28,069 bases of DNA. It comes from BOG-908 sp964242035. Its GTDB lineage: Bacteria > Pseudomonadota > Alphaproteobacteria > Acetobacterales > Acetobacteraceae. Each line of letters opens with the position of its first letter. Position 1 is the stretch's first letter. Positions 1 through 8,099 of this stretch are shown here, in pieces. The stretch is taken from contig CAXTCL010000022.1 of NCBI GenBank assembly GCA_964242035.1, positions 1 to 28,069 on the forward strand. Reading direction: 5' to 3'. Both the position numbers and the translations under genes were made by a program. The notes beneath the pieces are model-generated. The model worked only from the letters and a program-made list of their open reading frames with translations. It ran no database searches and was not told where the DNA came from.

Positions 1-145
1 AAGGCCTTCTTTTTTGAAAAAAAGAAGCAAAAAACTTTTGCTTCCCCGCATTTGCCGCGAGCGTGCTCATCCGGGAAAAAAGCGGACGCGGCAAATGCGG
101 GGGAATAAAAGTTTTTTGCTTCTTTTTTTCAAAAAAGAAGGCCTT
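1..145. repeat. Intergenic inverted-repeat element, copy A (subfamily I)
   Basis: This is a long near-palindrome. The left arm starts with AAGGCCTTC plus a T-run/A-run mini-hairpin, followed by GCAAAAAACTTTTG. The right arm mirrors it and ends in AAGGCCTT. The core arms CCCCGCATTTGCCGCG and CGCGGCAAATGCGGGG pair perfectly, so the whole element can fold into one hairpin. It lies upstream of ppx. The gene on its left is outside the window. The remaining stretch to the ppx start (146-314) shows no recognisable gene. Confidence 0.9.
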
Positions 146-314
146 GCTTGCTTGCCACAACGGTTACCAGGCGGCCCTTATGCGTGCAGAAACGCCCTGC
201 TCTTCTTCGTGTTCTTCGCGAGCTCCCCGATGCGCGCGGCAACCGGCGGGCGACACACGCCGCCGAAACACCCCCTTGCTTTCTCCCTCCCCCCCGTAGT
301 TACACCCTCCACCC

Positions 315-1790
315 ATGACCCAGACCCGCTCCGCCGTCGTCGACCTCGGGTCCAACTCCGTGCGCCTGGTCGTCTTCGAGGGCCAGGGCCGCAATCCCAC
401 CGCCATCTTCAACGAAAAGGCCGTGCTTCGCCTCGGCCGCGGCTTGCAGCAGAGCGGCCGGCTGAATGAGGAGGGCGTGGAGCAGGCGCTGATGGTGATG
501 GCGCGCTACGCCGCCATCGCGCGCGCTATGCGTGCGTCGCCCTGCGAAGTGCTGGCGACCGCTGCCGTCCGCGACGCCAGCAACGGCGGCGCGTTCATGG
601 ACGCCCTGCGGAGCGGTCTGCCGGACATGACCCTGCGCGTGCTCAGCGGACAGGAAGAGGCGGGCTACTCTGCGTCGGGGCTGCTGTGCGGCATCCCGGG
701 CGCGGACGGCGTGCTGGCCGACATTGGCGGCGGCTCGCTGGAAGTGGTGCAGCTCGTCGTGGGCGGCGTGCGGACCGCGCAGACCCTGAAGCTCGGCGTG
801 CTGCGCCTGTCTGACCGCGCCGGCGGCGACGTGGTGCGTGCGCGCGCGATCGCGGAGGCGGACCTGGCCGGCGTGGGCTGGCTGTCGCAGGGCGCCGGGC
901 GGGACCTCTATCTGGTCGGCGGCGCGTGGCGGGCGCTGGCGCGCATACACATGGAACAGACCGGCTACCCGCTGGCCATCGTGCACCACTACACGGTGGC
1001 CCGCGAGGAAGCGCGCGACCTGTGCGGCGTCATCGGATCGGCAAGCCGGCGCGCACTCGAGCGGCTGCCCGGCATGTCCCGCCGCCGGGTGGACGACATG
1101 CCCTACGCGGCCGTGGTGCTGCGCCGCCTGCTGCGCGCGACCGACGCGCGGCGCGTGGTGTTCTCCGCCAACGGCCTGCGCGAGGGCTGGTTCATGCAGA
1201 ACGTGGCCAGCCCCGAGGCGCGCGCGCAGGACCCGGTGCTGGCCGCGTCCCGGGACCTGGCCACACGTTACGGACGCGACCCCGCGCTGCCGCCTGCCCT
1301 GCTGGCCTGGACCGCCGCCCTGTTCGACGGCGAAAGTGCCGAGGAACGGCGCCTGCGCGAGGCGGCCTGCTGGATGAGCGACATCGGCAGCCAGGAACAT
1401 CCCGAATACCGCTCCGAACAGGCCTTCGCCCGCGTGCTGCGCCAGCCCGGCATCGCTCTCGACCACCACGCGCGCGCCTTTCTGGCGATGACGATCGCGC
1501 TGCGCTACGAGGCGGAGCCGGACACGTATTACCTCAACACCGCGCGCATGCTGCTGGACATGATGACGCTGCGCCGCGCGGAGATACTGGGGACAGGATT
1601 GCGGCTGGCCTACACGCTGTCCGGCGGGACGGCGGCGCTGCTTGCTGGCACGTCGCTGGTGCGCGAGGCGGGACGGCTGGTGCTTCGGTTGGCACAGGGG
1701 AGCGGCGTTTTTGCGGGTGAATCGGTGACGCGGCGACTGGAGCGTTTGGCGCAGGCGCTTGGGTTGGAGGCGGCTACCGAGGTGGTTTGA
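315..1790 (+). CDS. ppx: Exopolyphosphatase / Ppx-GppA family phosphatase
   Basis: The product is 491 aa and belongs to the Ppx/GppA family in the ASKHA (actin-like ATPase) fold. Family members release phosphate from inorganic polyphosphate or hydrolyse pppGpp to ppGpp in the cytoplasm. The N-terminal phosphate-binding motif DLGSNS is at residues 10-15. SGQEEAGYSASG (about 111-122) holds the expected catalytic glutamate. DIGGGS at 136-141 is the second phosphate-binding loop. Residues about 300-491 form a helical C-terminal domain, as in the longer Ppx proteins. The ATG at 315 is the first start that gives the complete motif, and no clear Shine-Dalgarno sequence precedes it. The gene stands alone between repeat elements A and B. 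The family cannot separate Ppx from GppA activity by sequence; Ppx is preferred because of length and context. Confidence 0.92.
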   Translation: MTQTRSAVVDLGSNSVRLVVFEGQGRNPTAIFNEKAVLRLGRGLQQSGRLNEEGVEQALMVMARYAAIARAMRASPCEVLATAAVRDASNGGAFMDALRSGLPDMTLRVLSGQEEAGYSASGLLCGIPGADGVLADIGGGSLEVVQLVVGGVRTAQTLKLGVLRLSDRAGGDVVRARAIAEADLAGVGWLSQGAGRDLYLVGGAWRALARIHMEQTGYPLAIVHHYTVAREEARDLCGVIGSASRRALERLPGMSRRRVDDMPYAAVVLRRLLRATDARRVVFSANGLREGWFMQNVASPEARAQDPVLAASRDLATRYGRDPALPPALLAWTAALFDGESAEERRLREAACWMSDIGSQEHPEYRSEQAFARVLRQPGIALDHHARAFLAMTIALRYEAEPDTYYLNTARMLLDMMTLRRAEILGTGLRLAYTLSGGTAALLAGTSLVREAGRLVLRLAQGSGVFAGESVTRRLERLAQALGLEAATEVV

Positions 1791-1808
1791 GGCAAGGCAA
1801 GGAAGTAA

Positions 1809-1938
1809 GACCTTCTTTTTCGAGAAAAAGAAGCAAAAAGCTTTTGTCTGCGCTGTCGCGGAGCGTTGACACGCGCGCTTCCACGATGCGCTGACAGTGA
1901 TGACGTTTTTTTGTTCTTCTTGCAAAACGGCTTCTTGC
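1809..1938. repeat. Intergenic inverted-repeat element, copy B (degenerate, subfamily III)
   Basis: The left arm (about 1809-1846) is well kept and has the CGAG-loop mini-hairpin and GCTTTT variant. The core carries CTGTCGCG and a later CTGACAG. The right arm (about 1903-1938) is decayed: the expected AAAAGTTTTTTGCTTC-like block reads as a run of seven T followed by GTTCTTCTTG. The copy lies between ppx and the UDG-like gene. The 90 bases after it hold no visible feature. Confidence 0.75.
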
Positions 1939-2028
1939 TATCGAGGCGTTCAGCATGTTCGGGTTGTGATTGATCCGACGTTCTCTGGTGGAAACAATTC
2001 CCTTACTGGCCGATATAGCTAGCGCTTG

Positions 2029-2601
2029 ATGGATTGGGTTGAACGGCGACGACTGTTGTCGGCGCCGCACATGCTGCCGCTAACGGCATTCGTGCGAACG
2101 CTGCGCACGCAAGGCGGCTTGTTCGTGCCGGACTTTGATCCGCTGGACGGGGGGACCGGCGCACGGATGCTCCTGCTCCTGGAAAAGCCTGGCCCCACGG
2201 TGGCGCCGCCCACAGGCTCCGGTTTCGTATCACGCGACAACCCGACAGAGACGGCGCGCGCCATACGCGAAGGCATGGCCGCCGCCGCGGTGCCGCGCGA
2301 AAAGATGGCCATCTGGAATACCGTGCCATGGTGGAACGGCACGATGCGCGTGCGCGTGGCTGAGGCGCGGGACGGTGCGACTGCTTTGGAAAAGCTGTTA
2401 CCGCTGCTGCCATCGCTACGTTGCGTGGTACTCTCCGGCGCCGTCGCAAGGCGCGTCGGGGCGCCGGTCTGCGCCCACGCCGGTGTGCGCGTGTTCGAAT
2501 GCGTGCATCCCTCGCCGAACGCGCGCGCCGGGCCCGCAACGGCTGCTGCGTGGCGGGCGTTGCCTGATGTCTGGCGGGCGGCTTGGGCAGCGGCAAAGTA
2601 A
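2029..2601 (+). CDS. Uracil-DNA glycosylase superfamily protein
   Basis: The product is about 190 aa and resembles the short UDG-superfamily proteins annotated as uracil-DNA glycosylase in many actinobacteria and proteobacteria. Family members remove uracil or damaged bases from DNA. Visible motifs are LLLEKPGP (about 49-56) in the position of the superfamily motif 1, GSGFVSRDNPTETA just after it, WNTVPW (96-101), VVLSG (133-137), and HPSP (160-163) as the C-terminal DNA-contacting loop. Motif 1 lacks the acidic residue used by classical family 1 UDGs, so the catalytic mechanism and substrate are uncertain. A TTG three bases earlier (2026) is an alternative start; neither has a strong ribosome binding site. 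The TAA stop lies 6 nt before repeat element C, which fills the whole gap to convergent aspS. Confidence 0.75.
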   Translation: MDWVERRRLLSAPHMLPLTAFVRTLRTQGGLFVPDFDPLDGGTGARMLLLLEKPGPTVAPPTGSGFVSRDNPTETARAIREGMAAAAVPREKMAIWNTVPWWNGTMRVRVAEARDGATALEKLLPLLPSLRCVVLSGAVARRVGAPVCAHAGVRVFECVHPSPNARAGPATAAAWRALPDVWRAAWAAAK

Positions 2602-2607
2602 ACAAGC

Positions 2608-2728
2608 AAGGCCTGCTCTTTCGAGAAAAAGAAGCAAAAAGCTTTGATCTGCGCTGTCGCGGACCATTCAACAGCCGCCGACAGGGACCAAAAGTTTTTT
2701 GCTTCTTTTTTTCAAAAAAGAAGGCCTT
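2608..2728. repeat. Intergenic inverted-repeat element, copy C (subfamily III)
   Basis: The left arm begins AAGGCCTG with a CGAG-loop mini-hairpin. The core holds CTGTCGCGG and CCGACAGG. The right arm ends AAGGCCTT. The element sits exactly between two convergent stop codons: the UDG-like TAA (2599-2601) is 6 nt from its left end, and the aspS TAA (complement of 2735-2737) is 6 nt from its right end. Confidence 0.9.
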
Positions 2729-2734
2729 GCTTGC

Positions 2735-4522
2735 TTACTGCTTGACCACCTTAGGCGGCAGATCCAGCTTCAACGAAAGCTCCTTCAACCGAGCCGTATC
2801 CACCTCCGCCGGCGCGCCCATCAGCAGATCCTCGCCCTGCTGGTTCAGCGGGAACAGGATCACCTCGCGTATGTTCGGCTCCTCCGCCAGCAGCATCACC
2901 ATGCGGTCGATGCCAGGGGCCGATCCGCCATGCGGCGGCGCGCCGTAGCGGAACGCGTTCAGCATGCCGCCGAAGCGCGCTTCCACATCCGCCTGCGTGT
3001 AGCCGGCGATTTCGAACGCGCGTATCATGATGTCCGGCCGGTGGTTGCGTATGGCGCCGGACGACAGTTCGATGCCGTTGCAGACGATGTCGTATTGGAA
3101 CGCCTTTATCAGCAGCGGGTCCATGTTCGTCAGCGCGTCCATGCCGCCTTGCGGCATGCTGAATGGATTGTGCGAGAAGTCGATGCGGCTGGTCTCCTCG
3201 TTCAGCTCGTACATCGGGAAGTCCACGACCCAGCAGAAGCGAAACGCGTCTTTCTCGATCAGCTCGAGTTCCTGGCCGATGCGGGTCCGCACGCTGCCTG
3301 CGAACTTGGCGGCCGTCTCGTGCGCACCGGCGGCGAAGAACACCGCGTCGCCGGGGTTCAGGCCGCAGGCAGTGCGTATGGCTTCCAGCCTGTCGGCTTC
3401 GAGGTTCTTGGCGATCGGGCCTTTCGCGCCGTCGGCTTCGAAGATGATGTAGCCGAGGCCGCCCGCACCTTCGGCGCGCGCCCACTCGTTCAGCTTGTCG
3501 AAGAAGCCGCGTGGGCGCGGACCGGCGCCGGGTGCCGGGATGGCGCGAACGATGCCGCCGCCTGCGGCGATCTTGGCGAACAGCCCGAAGCCGCTGCCGG
3601 CAAAATGCGCGGTCACGTCGGTGATACGCAGCGGGTTGCGAAGGTCCGGCTTGTCGGAGCCGAACTCCAGCAAGGCGGTGTCATAGGCGATGCGGCGGAA
3701 CGGGGCCGTGTCCACGGCGCGGCCGCGCGCGAACTCCTCGAACAGGCCGCCGATGACCGGCTCGATCGTGGCGAACACGTCCTCCTGCGTCACGTAGCTC
3801 ATCTCGAAATCGAGCTGATAGAACTCGCCCGGCGAGCGGTCAGCGCGGCTGGCTTCGTCGCGGAAACACGGCGCTATCTGGAAATAGCGGTCGAAGCCGG
3901 CCACCATAAGGAGCTGCTTGAACTGCTGCGGCGCCTGCGGAAGGGCGTAGAACTTACCGGGATGGTTGCGCGCCGGCACCAGGAAGTCGCGCGCGCCTTC
4001 CGGCGAGCTTGCGGTCAGGATCGGTGTCTGGAACTCGGTGAAGCCCTGCTCCGTCATGCGCCGCCGCAGCGAGGCGATGACGTGGGCGCGCAGCATCATG
4101 TTGGCGTGCGTGCGCTCGCGGCGCAAATCTATGTAGCGGTAGGTGAGGCGCGTCTCATCCGAGTAGGTCTCCGCTCCCGCCACCTGCATCGGCAACACGT
4201 CCGCGGTGGATTGCACCGTAATGTCCTGCGCCCGCAGTTCGATATCACCCGTCGGCAGCCGCGGGTTGCGCGTGGCCGCCTCGCGCGCCACTACCTCGCC
4301 TGTCACCGTGATGCAGGATTCCACGCGCAGCGCGTCCACCGTGGCAAGCGCCGCAGAGCCGTGCGGAAACACGATTTGCGTCAGCCCGTAATGGTCGCGC
4401 AAATCGATGAACAGCAGGCCGCCGTGGTCGCGCTTGCTGTGCACCCAGCCGGACAGGCGGGCAGTGCTGCCGGCGTCGGCGTCGCGCAGCGCGCCGCAGG
4501 TGTGGGTGCGGTAGGTGTGCAT
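2735..4522 (-). CDS. aspS: Aspartyl-tRNA synthetase, probably non-discriminating (Asp/Asn)
   Basis: The product is 595 aa, the usual size for bacterial AspRS, a class II synthetase. The N-terminal OB-fold anticodon-binding domain contains GWVHSKRDHGG (about 25-35). Motif 2 is seen as FRDEASRADRSPGEFYQLD and motif 3 as GAPPHGGSAPGIDRM; the GAD insertion domain lies between them. The residue in RDHGG that is Leu in discriminating E. coli-type enzymes (RDLG) is His33 here, and the second discriminating position near RNP is Ala, not Lys. From published work on Pseudomonas AspRS this pattern suggests an enzyme that also charges tRNA-Asn, with later amidation by GatCAB. The ATG at 4522 is preceded by GAGGA (complement of 4527-4531) with a 4-nt spacer, which supports this start. 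The stop is 6 nt from repeat C. Confidence 0.96.
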   Translation of the reverse strand: MHTYRTHTCGALRDADAGSTARLSGWVHSKRDHGGLLFIDLRDHYGLTQIVFPHGSAALATVDALRVESCITVTGEVVAREAATRNPRLPTGDIELRAQDITVQSTADVLPMQVAGAETYSDETRLTYRYIDLRRERTHANMMLRAHVIASLRRRMTEQGFTEFQTPILTASSPEGARDFLVPARNHPGKFYALPQAPQQFKQLLMVAGFDRYFQIAPCFRDEASRADRSPGEFYQLDFEMSYVTQEDVFATIEPVIGGLFEEFARGRAVDTAPFRRIAYDTALLEFGSDKPDLRNPLRITDVTAHFAGSGFGLFAKIAAGGGIVRAIPAPGAGPRPRGFFDKLNEWARAEGAGGLGYIIFEADGAKGPIAKNLEADRLEAIRTACGLNPGDAVFFAAGAHETAAKFAGSVRTRIGQELELIEKDAFRFCWVVDFPMYELNEETSRIDFSHNPFSMPQGGMDALTNMDPLLIKAFQYDIVCNGIELSSGAIRNHRPDIMIRAFEIAGYTQADVEARFGGMLNAFRYGAPPHGGSAPGIDRMVMLLAEEPNIREVILFPLNQQGEDLLMGAPAEVDTARLKELSLKLDLPPKVVKQ

Positions 4523-4540
4523 GGGGTCCTCGGGCGGAGA

Positions 4541-4777
4541 TCAGGCCAAAGCGAGGCCTCTGCCCTCCCCCTGTGCCCTGGTCAAGAGAAGCCCGAACCT
4601 TGTCATCGGCCCGCCGACCCCGCCTCGGGCCTCGCTTGCAGCCCAAGGCTGACGCGGAGAAACGGGGTTTGCTCGCGCGGGCCGTGCCTTGAACCGCGCG
4701 TCGTCAACCACAAGCCAGGCGATCCCCGCGGCCGAGATGACGGTGCACATCACGATGACCAGCGCCAGGATCAGCAT
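4541..4777 (-). CDS. Possible small single-span membrane protein
   Basis: This is a 78-aa reading frame that ends 18 nt before the aspS start. Residues 1-23 form a strongly hydrophobic segment followed by charged and proline-rich sequence, as in a single-pass inner-membrane protein with a short N terminus. The first 30 codons mostly end in G or C, like the surrounding real genes, which argues for coding. The second half is less convincing and has mixed codon use. No Shine-Dalgarno sequence was seen before the ATG at 4777. No family is recognised. If real it would be co-transcribed with aspS from the region shared with divergent rnd (4778-4859). The alternative is non-coding leader sequence of aspS. 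Confidence 0.4.
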   Translation of the reverse strand: MLILALVIVMCTVISAAGIAWLVVDDARFKARPARANPVSPRQPWAASEARGGVGGPMTRFGLLLTRAQGEGRGLALA

Positions 4778-4859
4778 CGGCTACACGGCCTGCCCCAACG
4801 CTGCCGCAACGAAGGTAGCCGGCCTTTGGAACACGGGACAATCCGTGTAACACTGCCGG

Positions 4860-6041
4860 ATGGCCCGATCCCCCCGCGAGACCTTCGCGGCCCCCGTCCT
4901 GATCACAGACACCCCTGCTTTGGCCGCCTTGTGCAAACGCCTGGCAGCCGAGCCCTACGTGACCGTCGATACCGAATTCATGCGCGAGCGGACCTACTGG
5001 CCCGAGCTCTGCGTCGTCCAGCTCGGCGGCACCGCGGACGTGGCCGTGGTCGATGCGCTCGCACCCGGCCTGGACCTGGCCCCGCTCGGCGCGCTGCTGG
5101 CCGACCCCGGCGTGGTCAAGGTGTTCCACGCCGCGCGCCAGGACGTGGAAATCTTTCTCCAGCTCTTCGGCGCCGTGCCCATCCCCCTGTTCGACACCCA
5201 GGTAGCCGCCATGGTGGCCGGCTTCGGCGACCAGGTCGGCTACGACAGCCTGGTGGCGGGCCTGGCCGGCGGACAGATCGACAAGGCGCACCGCTTCTCC
5301 GACTGGTCCGCCCGCCCGCTCAGCCACGCCCAGGTGACCTACGCCGCCGCCGACGTGACGCATTTGCGCACCGTGTACGAACGCCTCACCGCGCGCCTGG
5401 AGCGCGAGGGCCGCGCCGCCTGGGTGGCCGAGGAGCTAGCCGCCCTGGCCGAACCCGCCACCTACCGGCCGGACCCGGAGACGATGTGGGAGCGCCTGCG
5501 CCCGCGCACCACGAACCGCCGCATGCTGGGCGCGCTGCGCGCCATCGCCGCCTGGCGGGAGCGCGAGGCGCAGCGCATCAACATCCCCCGCCAGCGCTTA
5601 GTGCGCGACGAAAGCCTGCTGGAGATCGCCGCCACCGCGCCGCGCGATGTGGACACGCTGGGCCGCATACGCGGCGTTACCCGCGGGTTTGCGGAAGGCC
5701 CGACCGGGCACTCCCTGCTGGCCGCCATACAGGAGGCGAACGCCCTGCCGGAGGACGCGCTGCCGGAAGCCCGCGCCGTCCGTGAAGGCGCCCGGCCGTC
5801 GCCGGCGCTTGTGGCCCTGCTGAAAGTGCTGCTGGCGGAAAAGGCGGACAGCCATGACGTGGCGCCGAAGCTGCTGGCCTCGTCGGACGATATCGACCGG
5901 CTGGCGACAGAAGAGGAGCCGGACATCCCCGCTTTGCACGGGTGGCGGCTTGGCGTTTTTGGCGAGGACGCGCTGGCTTTGAAGCAGGGGCGGATTGCGC
6001 TTGGGGTGGCTGGGAAGCGGATCAAGCTGATACGGTCTTAA
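4860..6041 (+). CDS. rnd: Ribonuclease D
   Basis: The product is 393 aa and is a 3'-5' exoribonuclease of the DEDDy class, which trims tRNA precursors and other small RNAs. The exonuclease domain (about 15-185) shows VDTEF with Asp37 and Glu39, ARQDVE with Asp95, and YAAADVTHL with Tyr161 and Asp165, so all DEDDy residues are present. An HRDC-type helical domain follows (about 205-290), with NRRMLGALRAIAAWRE and RGV as its recognisable parts. Length fits E. coli RNase D (about 375 aa). The start at 4860 puts the exonuclease domain at the normal distance from the N terminus, but no strong ribosome binding site is visible. The gene is divergent from aspS, an arrangement found in related alphaproteobacteria. 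Repeat D follows 8 nt after the TAA. Confidence 0.95.
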   Translation: MARSPRETFAAPVLITDTPALAALCKRLAAEPYVTVDTEFMRERTYWPELCVVQLGGTADVAVVDALAPGLDLAPLGALLADPGVVKVFHAARQDVEIFLQLFGAVPIPLFDTQVAAMVAGFGDQVGYDSLVAGLAGGQIDKAHRFSDWSARPLSHAQVTYAAADVTHLRTVYERLTARLEREGRAAWVAEELAALAEPATYRPDPETMWERLRPRTTNRRMLGALRAIAAWREREAQRINIPRQRLVRDESLLEIAATAPRDVDTLGRIRGVTRGFAEGPTGHSLLAAIQEANALPEDALPEARAVREGARPSPALVALLKVLLAEKADSHDVAPKLLASSDDIDRLATEEEPDIPALHGWRLGVFGEDALALKQGRIALGVAGKRIKLIRS

Positions 6042-6049
6042 GGGTAACC

Positions 6050-6215
6050 AAGGCCTTCTTTTTTGAAAAAAAGAAGCAAAAAACTTTTGCTACCCCGCCT
6101 GCACCATGGCCTCGTTTTATTATGCCAGTGTGCGCTTTGGCAGGACTGGAGCGGGCCTTGGCGCAGGCGCAGGGACAAAAGTTTTTTGCTTCTTTTTTTC
6201 AAAAAAGAAGGCCTT
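6050..6215. repeat. Intergenic inverted-repeat element, copy D (subfamily II)
   Basis: The element has full arms ending in AAGGCC and GGCCTT. The core stem is CGCCTGC against GCAGGCG, with inner complementary stretches such as TGGCC/GGCC. It fills the convergent gap between the stop codons of rnd (+) and the hydratase gene (-). The first 57 bases are identical to copy L. Confidence 0.9.
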
Positions 6216-6221
6216 CCTTGC

Positions 6222-6953
6222 CTAGAATCCCACCACCACCGGCTCCGCCCCACCAAACGCAGCCGTCACCCGGCTGCCAGCCGGCGCCGCCGTCTTGCCC
6301 GTCCACGACCCGCACGTCACCACCTGCCCTGCCCGCAGTCCGCCCGCCCACGCAGCACCCACGTTCGCCAGCCAGATCATCAGCCGCACCATGTCGCCTG
6401 CCGGGTTCCCCACTGCGCGCCGCTCGGGCCCGCCCTCTATGGTCTGCGTCACCGGCAGGGAGGCGAAATCCACGTCACGCCACCCCAGGATCGGCGCCCC
6501 CATTGCATACCCGCCAGTCTGGATGAAATCCGCGAGTATCGCCAACGCGCCGGCGCGCTCCGGATCGGCATAGCGCGACTGCAGCACCTCTATCCCGGGG
6601 TGGCATGTGCCGACCGCGGTCAGCACCTCGGCCCTGCCATACGGTGCCGCGCGCGGCGGCAGGTCGGCCGCCAGCACGAAGCAGATCTCGGATTCCACCT
6701 CGCGCTGCGTGAACACCGCCGGATCGAACCGACATGGTGCAAGCTGGAGCCCCGTCTGCGGCATCGGCGCACAGGAGATCGGCGCGTCCGGCCCGGGCGA
6801 GCCCACCTTCCAGCCGCCTATCCCGCCCAGAGCCGCCATCACGCGCGCCTGCACGCGGTAGGCCTGCGCTTCGTCGGCTGGTGCCTCGCCGGTGGGGATG
6901 GGTGCGCCCTGTCTGGCGGCTAGCAGCAGGGCGGCCAGGTGTTCGTCTGTCAT
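6222..6953 (-). CDS. 2-keto-4-pentenoate hydratase / fumarylacetoacetate hydrolase family protein
   Basis: The product is 243 aa and matches the MhpD-like branch of the FAH superfamily, which act on 2-keto acids through a bound divalent metal, often in degradation of aromatic compounds. Visible motifs are GGWKVG with Lys49, the metal-site pair in REVESEI (Glu87, Glu89), GIEVL with Glu122, and a conserved C-terminal RAGQVVTCGSWTG segment. An ATG at 6959 would extend the protein by two residues. However, AAGGA (complement of 6959-6963) lies 5 nt before the ATG at 6953, which decides for the shorter start. No pathway partners are adjacent, so the true substrate is unknown. The TAG stop is 6 nt from repeat D, and repeat E lies just upstream of the start. 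Confidence 0.83.
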   Translation of the reverse strand: MTDEHLAALLLAARQGAPIPTGEAPADEAQAYRVQARVMAALGGIGGWKVGSPGPDAPISCAPMPQTGLQLAPCRFDPAVFTQREVESEICFVLAADLPPRAAPYGRAEVLTAVGTCHPGIEVLQSRYADPERAGALAILADFIQTGGYAMGAPILGWRDVDFASLPVTQTIEGGPERRAVGNPAGDMVRLMIWLANVGAAWAGGLRAGQVVTCGSWTGKTAAPAGSRVTAAFGGAEPVVVGF

Positions 6954-6958
6954 GGGCA

Positions 6959-6963
6959 TCCTT
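6959..6963 (-). promoter_or_regulatory. Ribosome binding site deciding the hydratase start
   Basis: The minus strand reads AAGGA, then 5 nt, then ATG at 6953. It overlaps the competing upstream ATG at 6959, so it can only serve the shorter start. Confidence 0.6.
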
Positions 6964-6974
6964 GAAGGAAGAAA

Positions 6975-7115
6975 GCAGTTCTTTTTTGAAAAAAGAACCA
7001 GAAAACTTTTATCTCCCCGCATCTGCACCAGCCGGATGCCGAAGAAACACCGAAGCGGCGGCAGCGTCGGGGGACCAAAAGTTTTTTGCTTCTTTTTTTC
7101 AAAAAAGAAGGCCTT
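6975..7115. repeat. Intergenic inverted-repeat element, copy E (subfamily I, inverted core)
   Basis: The left arm is of the GCAGTTC type and the right arm ends in AAGGCCTT, so the two outer ends do not match each other. The core read on the minus strand aligns with the core of copy G, including the shared GCTTCGGTGTT and CCGGCTGGTGCA stretches. This is the only copy in the window between two divergent genes, 22 nt from the hydratase start and about 40 nt from the ribF start. Confidence 0.88.
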
Positions 7116-7156
7116 TCTTGCCTTTCCCTACCCCATGCCCGACAACCCCGCCCACT

Positions 7157-8098
7157 ATGCAGGTTCTCACCGACTGGGCCGCCACGCCCGCCCTTGCGCG
7201 CGGCGCCACCGTGGCGCTCGGCAACTTCGATGGCGTCCATCTCGGCCACGCCCACCTCATACGCGCCGCCCACGCCGCCCGGCCTGACCTCCCGCTCGCC
7301 GTGCTCACCTTCGAGCCGCACCCGCGCGAGCTGTTTCGCCCGGACGACCCGCCGTTCCGCCTGTCCCTGCCGGCCGAGCGCCAGGCGGCGCTGGCGGCGC
7401 TCGGCGTGAAGCTGGTCTACGAGCTGCCGTTCACCGACGCGTTTTCCCACCTCACCGCCGAGCGCTTCATCGAGGACGTGCTGCACCGGGGCATCGGCGC
7501 CGCCCACCTCGCCTGCGGGCCGGATTTCGCCTTCGGCCACCGCCGCGGCGGTGACGCCGCACTGCTGGCCGCGCGCGCCGAGGCACTGGGCCTGGGCCTC
7601 ACCCTCGTGCCGCCGCTGACCGACGCGCAGGGCCCGCTGAGCTCCACTCGTATCCGTCGCGCGCTGCAGGACGGCTATCCCGCGCGCGCCACCGCCGAGC
7701 TGGGCCGCCCCTGGGCGATACGCGGCGAGGTGGCGCATGGCGACAAGCGCGGCCGCACCATCGGTTTTCCTACCGCAAACGTGGCGCTCGGCCGCCATCT
7801 GGAGCCGGCGCGCGGCGTGTATGCCGTGATGGTCCGGCTGTCGGACGGCGCCGCGCATCGCGGCGTGGCCAATATCGGCCGCCGCCCGACCGTGGCGGAC
7901 GGAATGCAGAGCCGGCTGGAGGTGCACCTGTTCGATTTCGGCGCCGACCTCTACGGCCAGGAGATTTCCGTGGCGTTGCACGCGTTCCTGCGCGCGGAGC
8001 AGAAGTTCGAGAGTTTCGACGCGCTGCGGCAGCAGATCGTGGCGGATGCCATTGAAGCGCGCGCGGTGCTGGACCGCGCCTTGCTGCCGATCGTCTGA
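7157..8098 (+). CDS. ribF: Bifunctional riboflavin kinase / FAD synthetase
   Basis: The product is 313 aa, normal for RibF, which phosphorylates riboflavin to FMN and adenylates FMN to FAD. The N-terminal FMN adenylyltransferase domain has GNFDGVHLGH (22-31), the nucleotidyl-transferase HxGH-type motif, and SSTRIR (162-167). The C-terminal flavokinase domain starts near residue 185 and has KRGRTIGFPTAN (about 197-208) and GVANIGRRPT. The ATG at 7157 places the first strand at the usual distance from the nucleotide-binding motif; the same frame continues upstream through repeat E but that part is repeat sequence. No clear Shine-Dalgarno sequence is seen. One base separates its TGA from the next ATG, so the four genes to lspA are probably one transcript. 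Confidence 0.96.
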   Translation: MQVLTDWAATPALARGATVALGNFDGVHLGHAHLIRAAHAARPDLPLAVLTFEPHPRELFRPDDPPFRLSLPAERQAALAALGVKLVYELPFTDAFSHLTAERFIEDVLHRGIGAAHLACGPDFAFGHRRGGDAALLAARAEALGLGLTLVPPLTDAQGPLSSTRIRRALQDGYPARATAELGRPWAIRGEVAHGDKRGRTIGFPTANVALGRHLEPARGVYAVMVRLSDGAAHRGVANIGRRPTVADGMQSRLEVHLFDFGADLYGQEISVALHAFLRAEQKFESFDALRQQIVADAIEARAVLDRALLPIV

Positions 8099-8099
8099 C

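Noticed and set aside
300..1925. 541-codon minus-strand frame opposite ppx
   Set aside because: It is a shadow of ppx; it extends into repeat B, and its composition is typical of antisense GC-rich frames.
2699..5785. Very long plus-strand open frame (1028 codons) across aspS and into rnd
   Set aside because: It runs antisense to aspS, which has all class II motifs, and out of frame with rnd. High GC makes stop codons rare on the opposite strand. The translation is rich in Arg, Ala, His and Gly with no motif.
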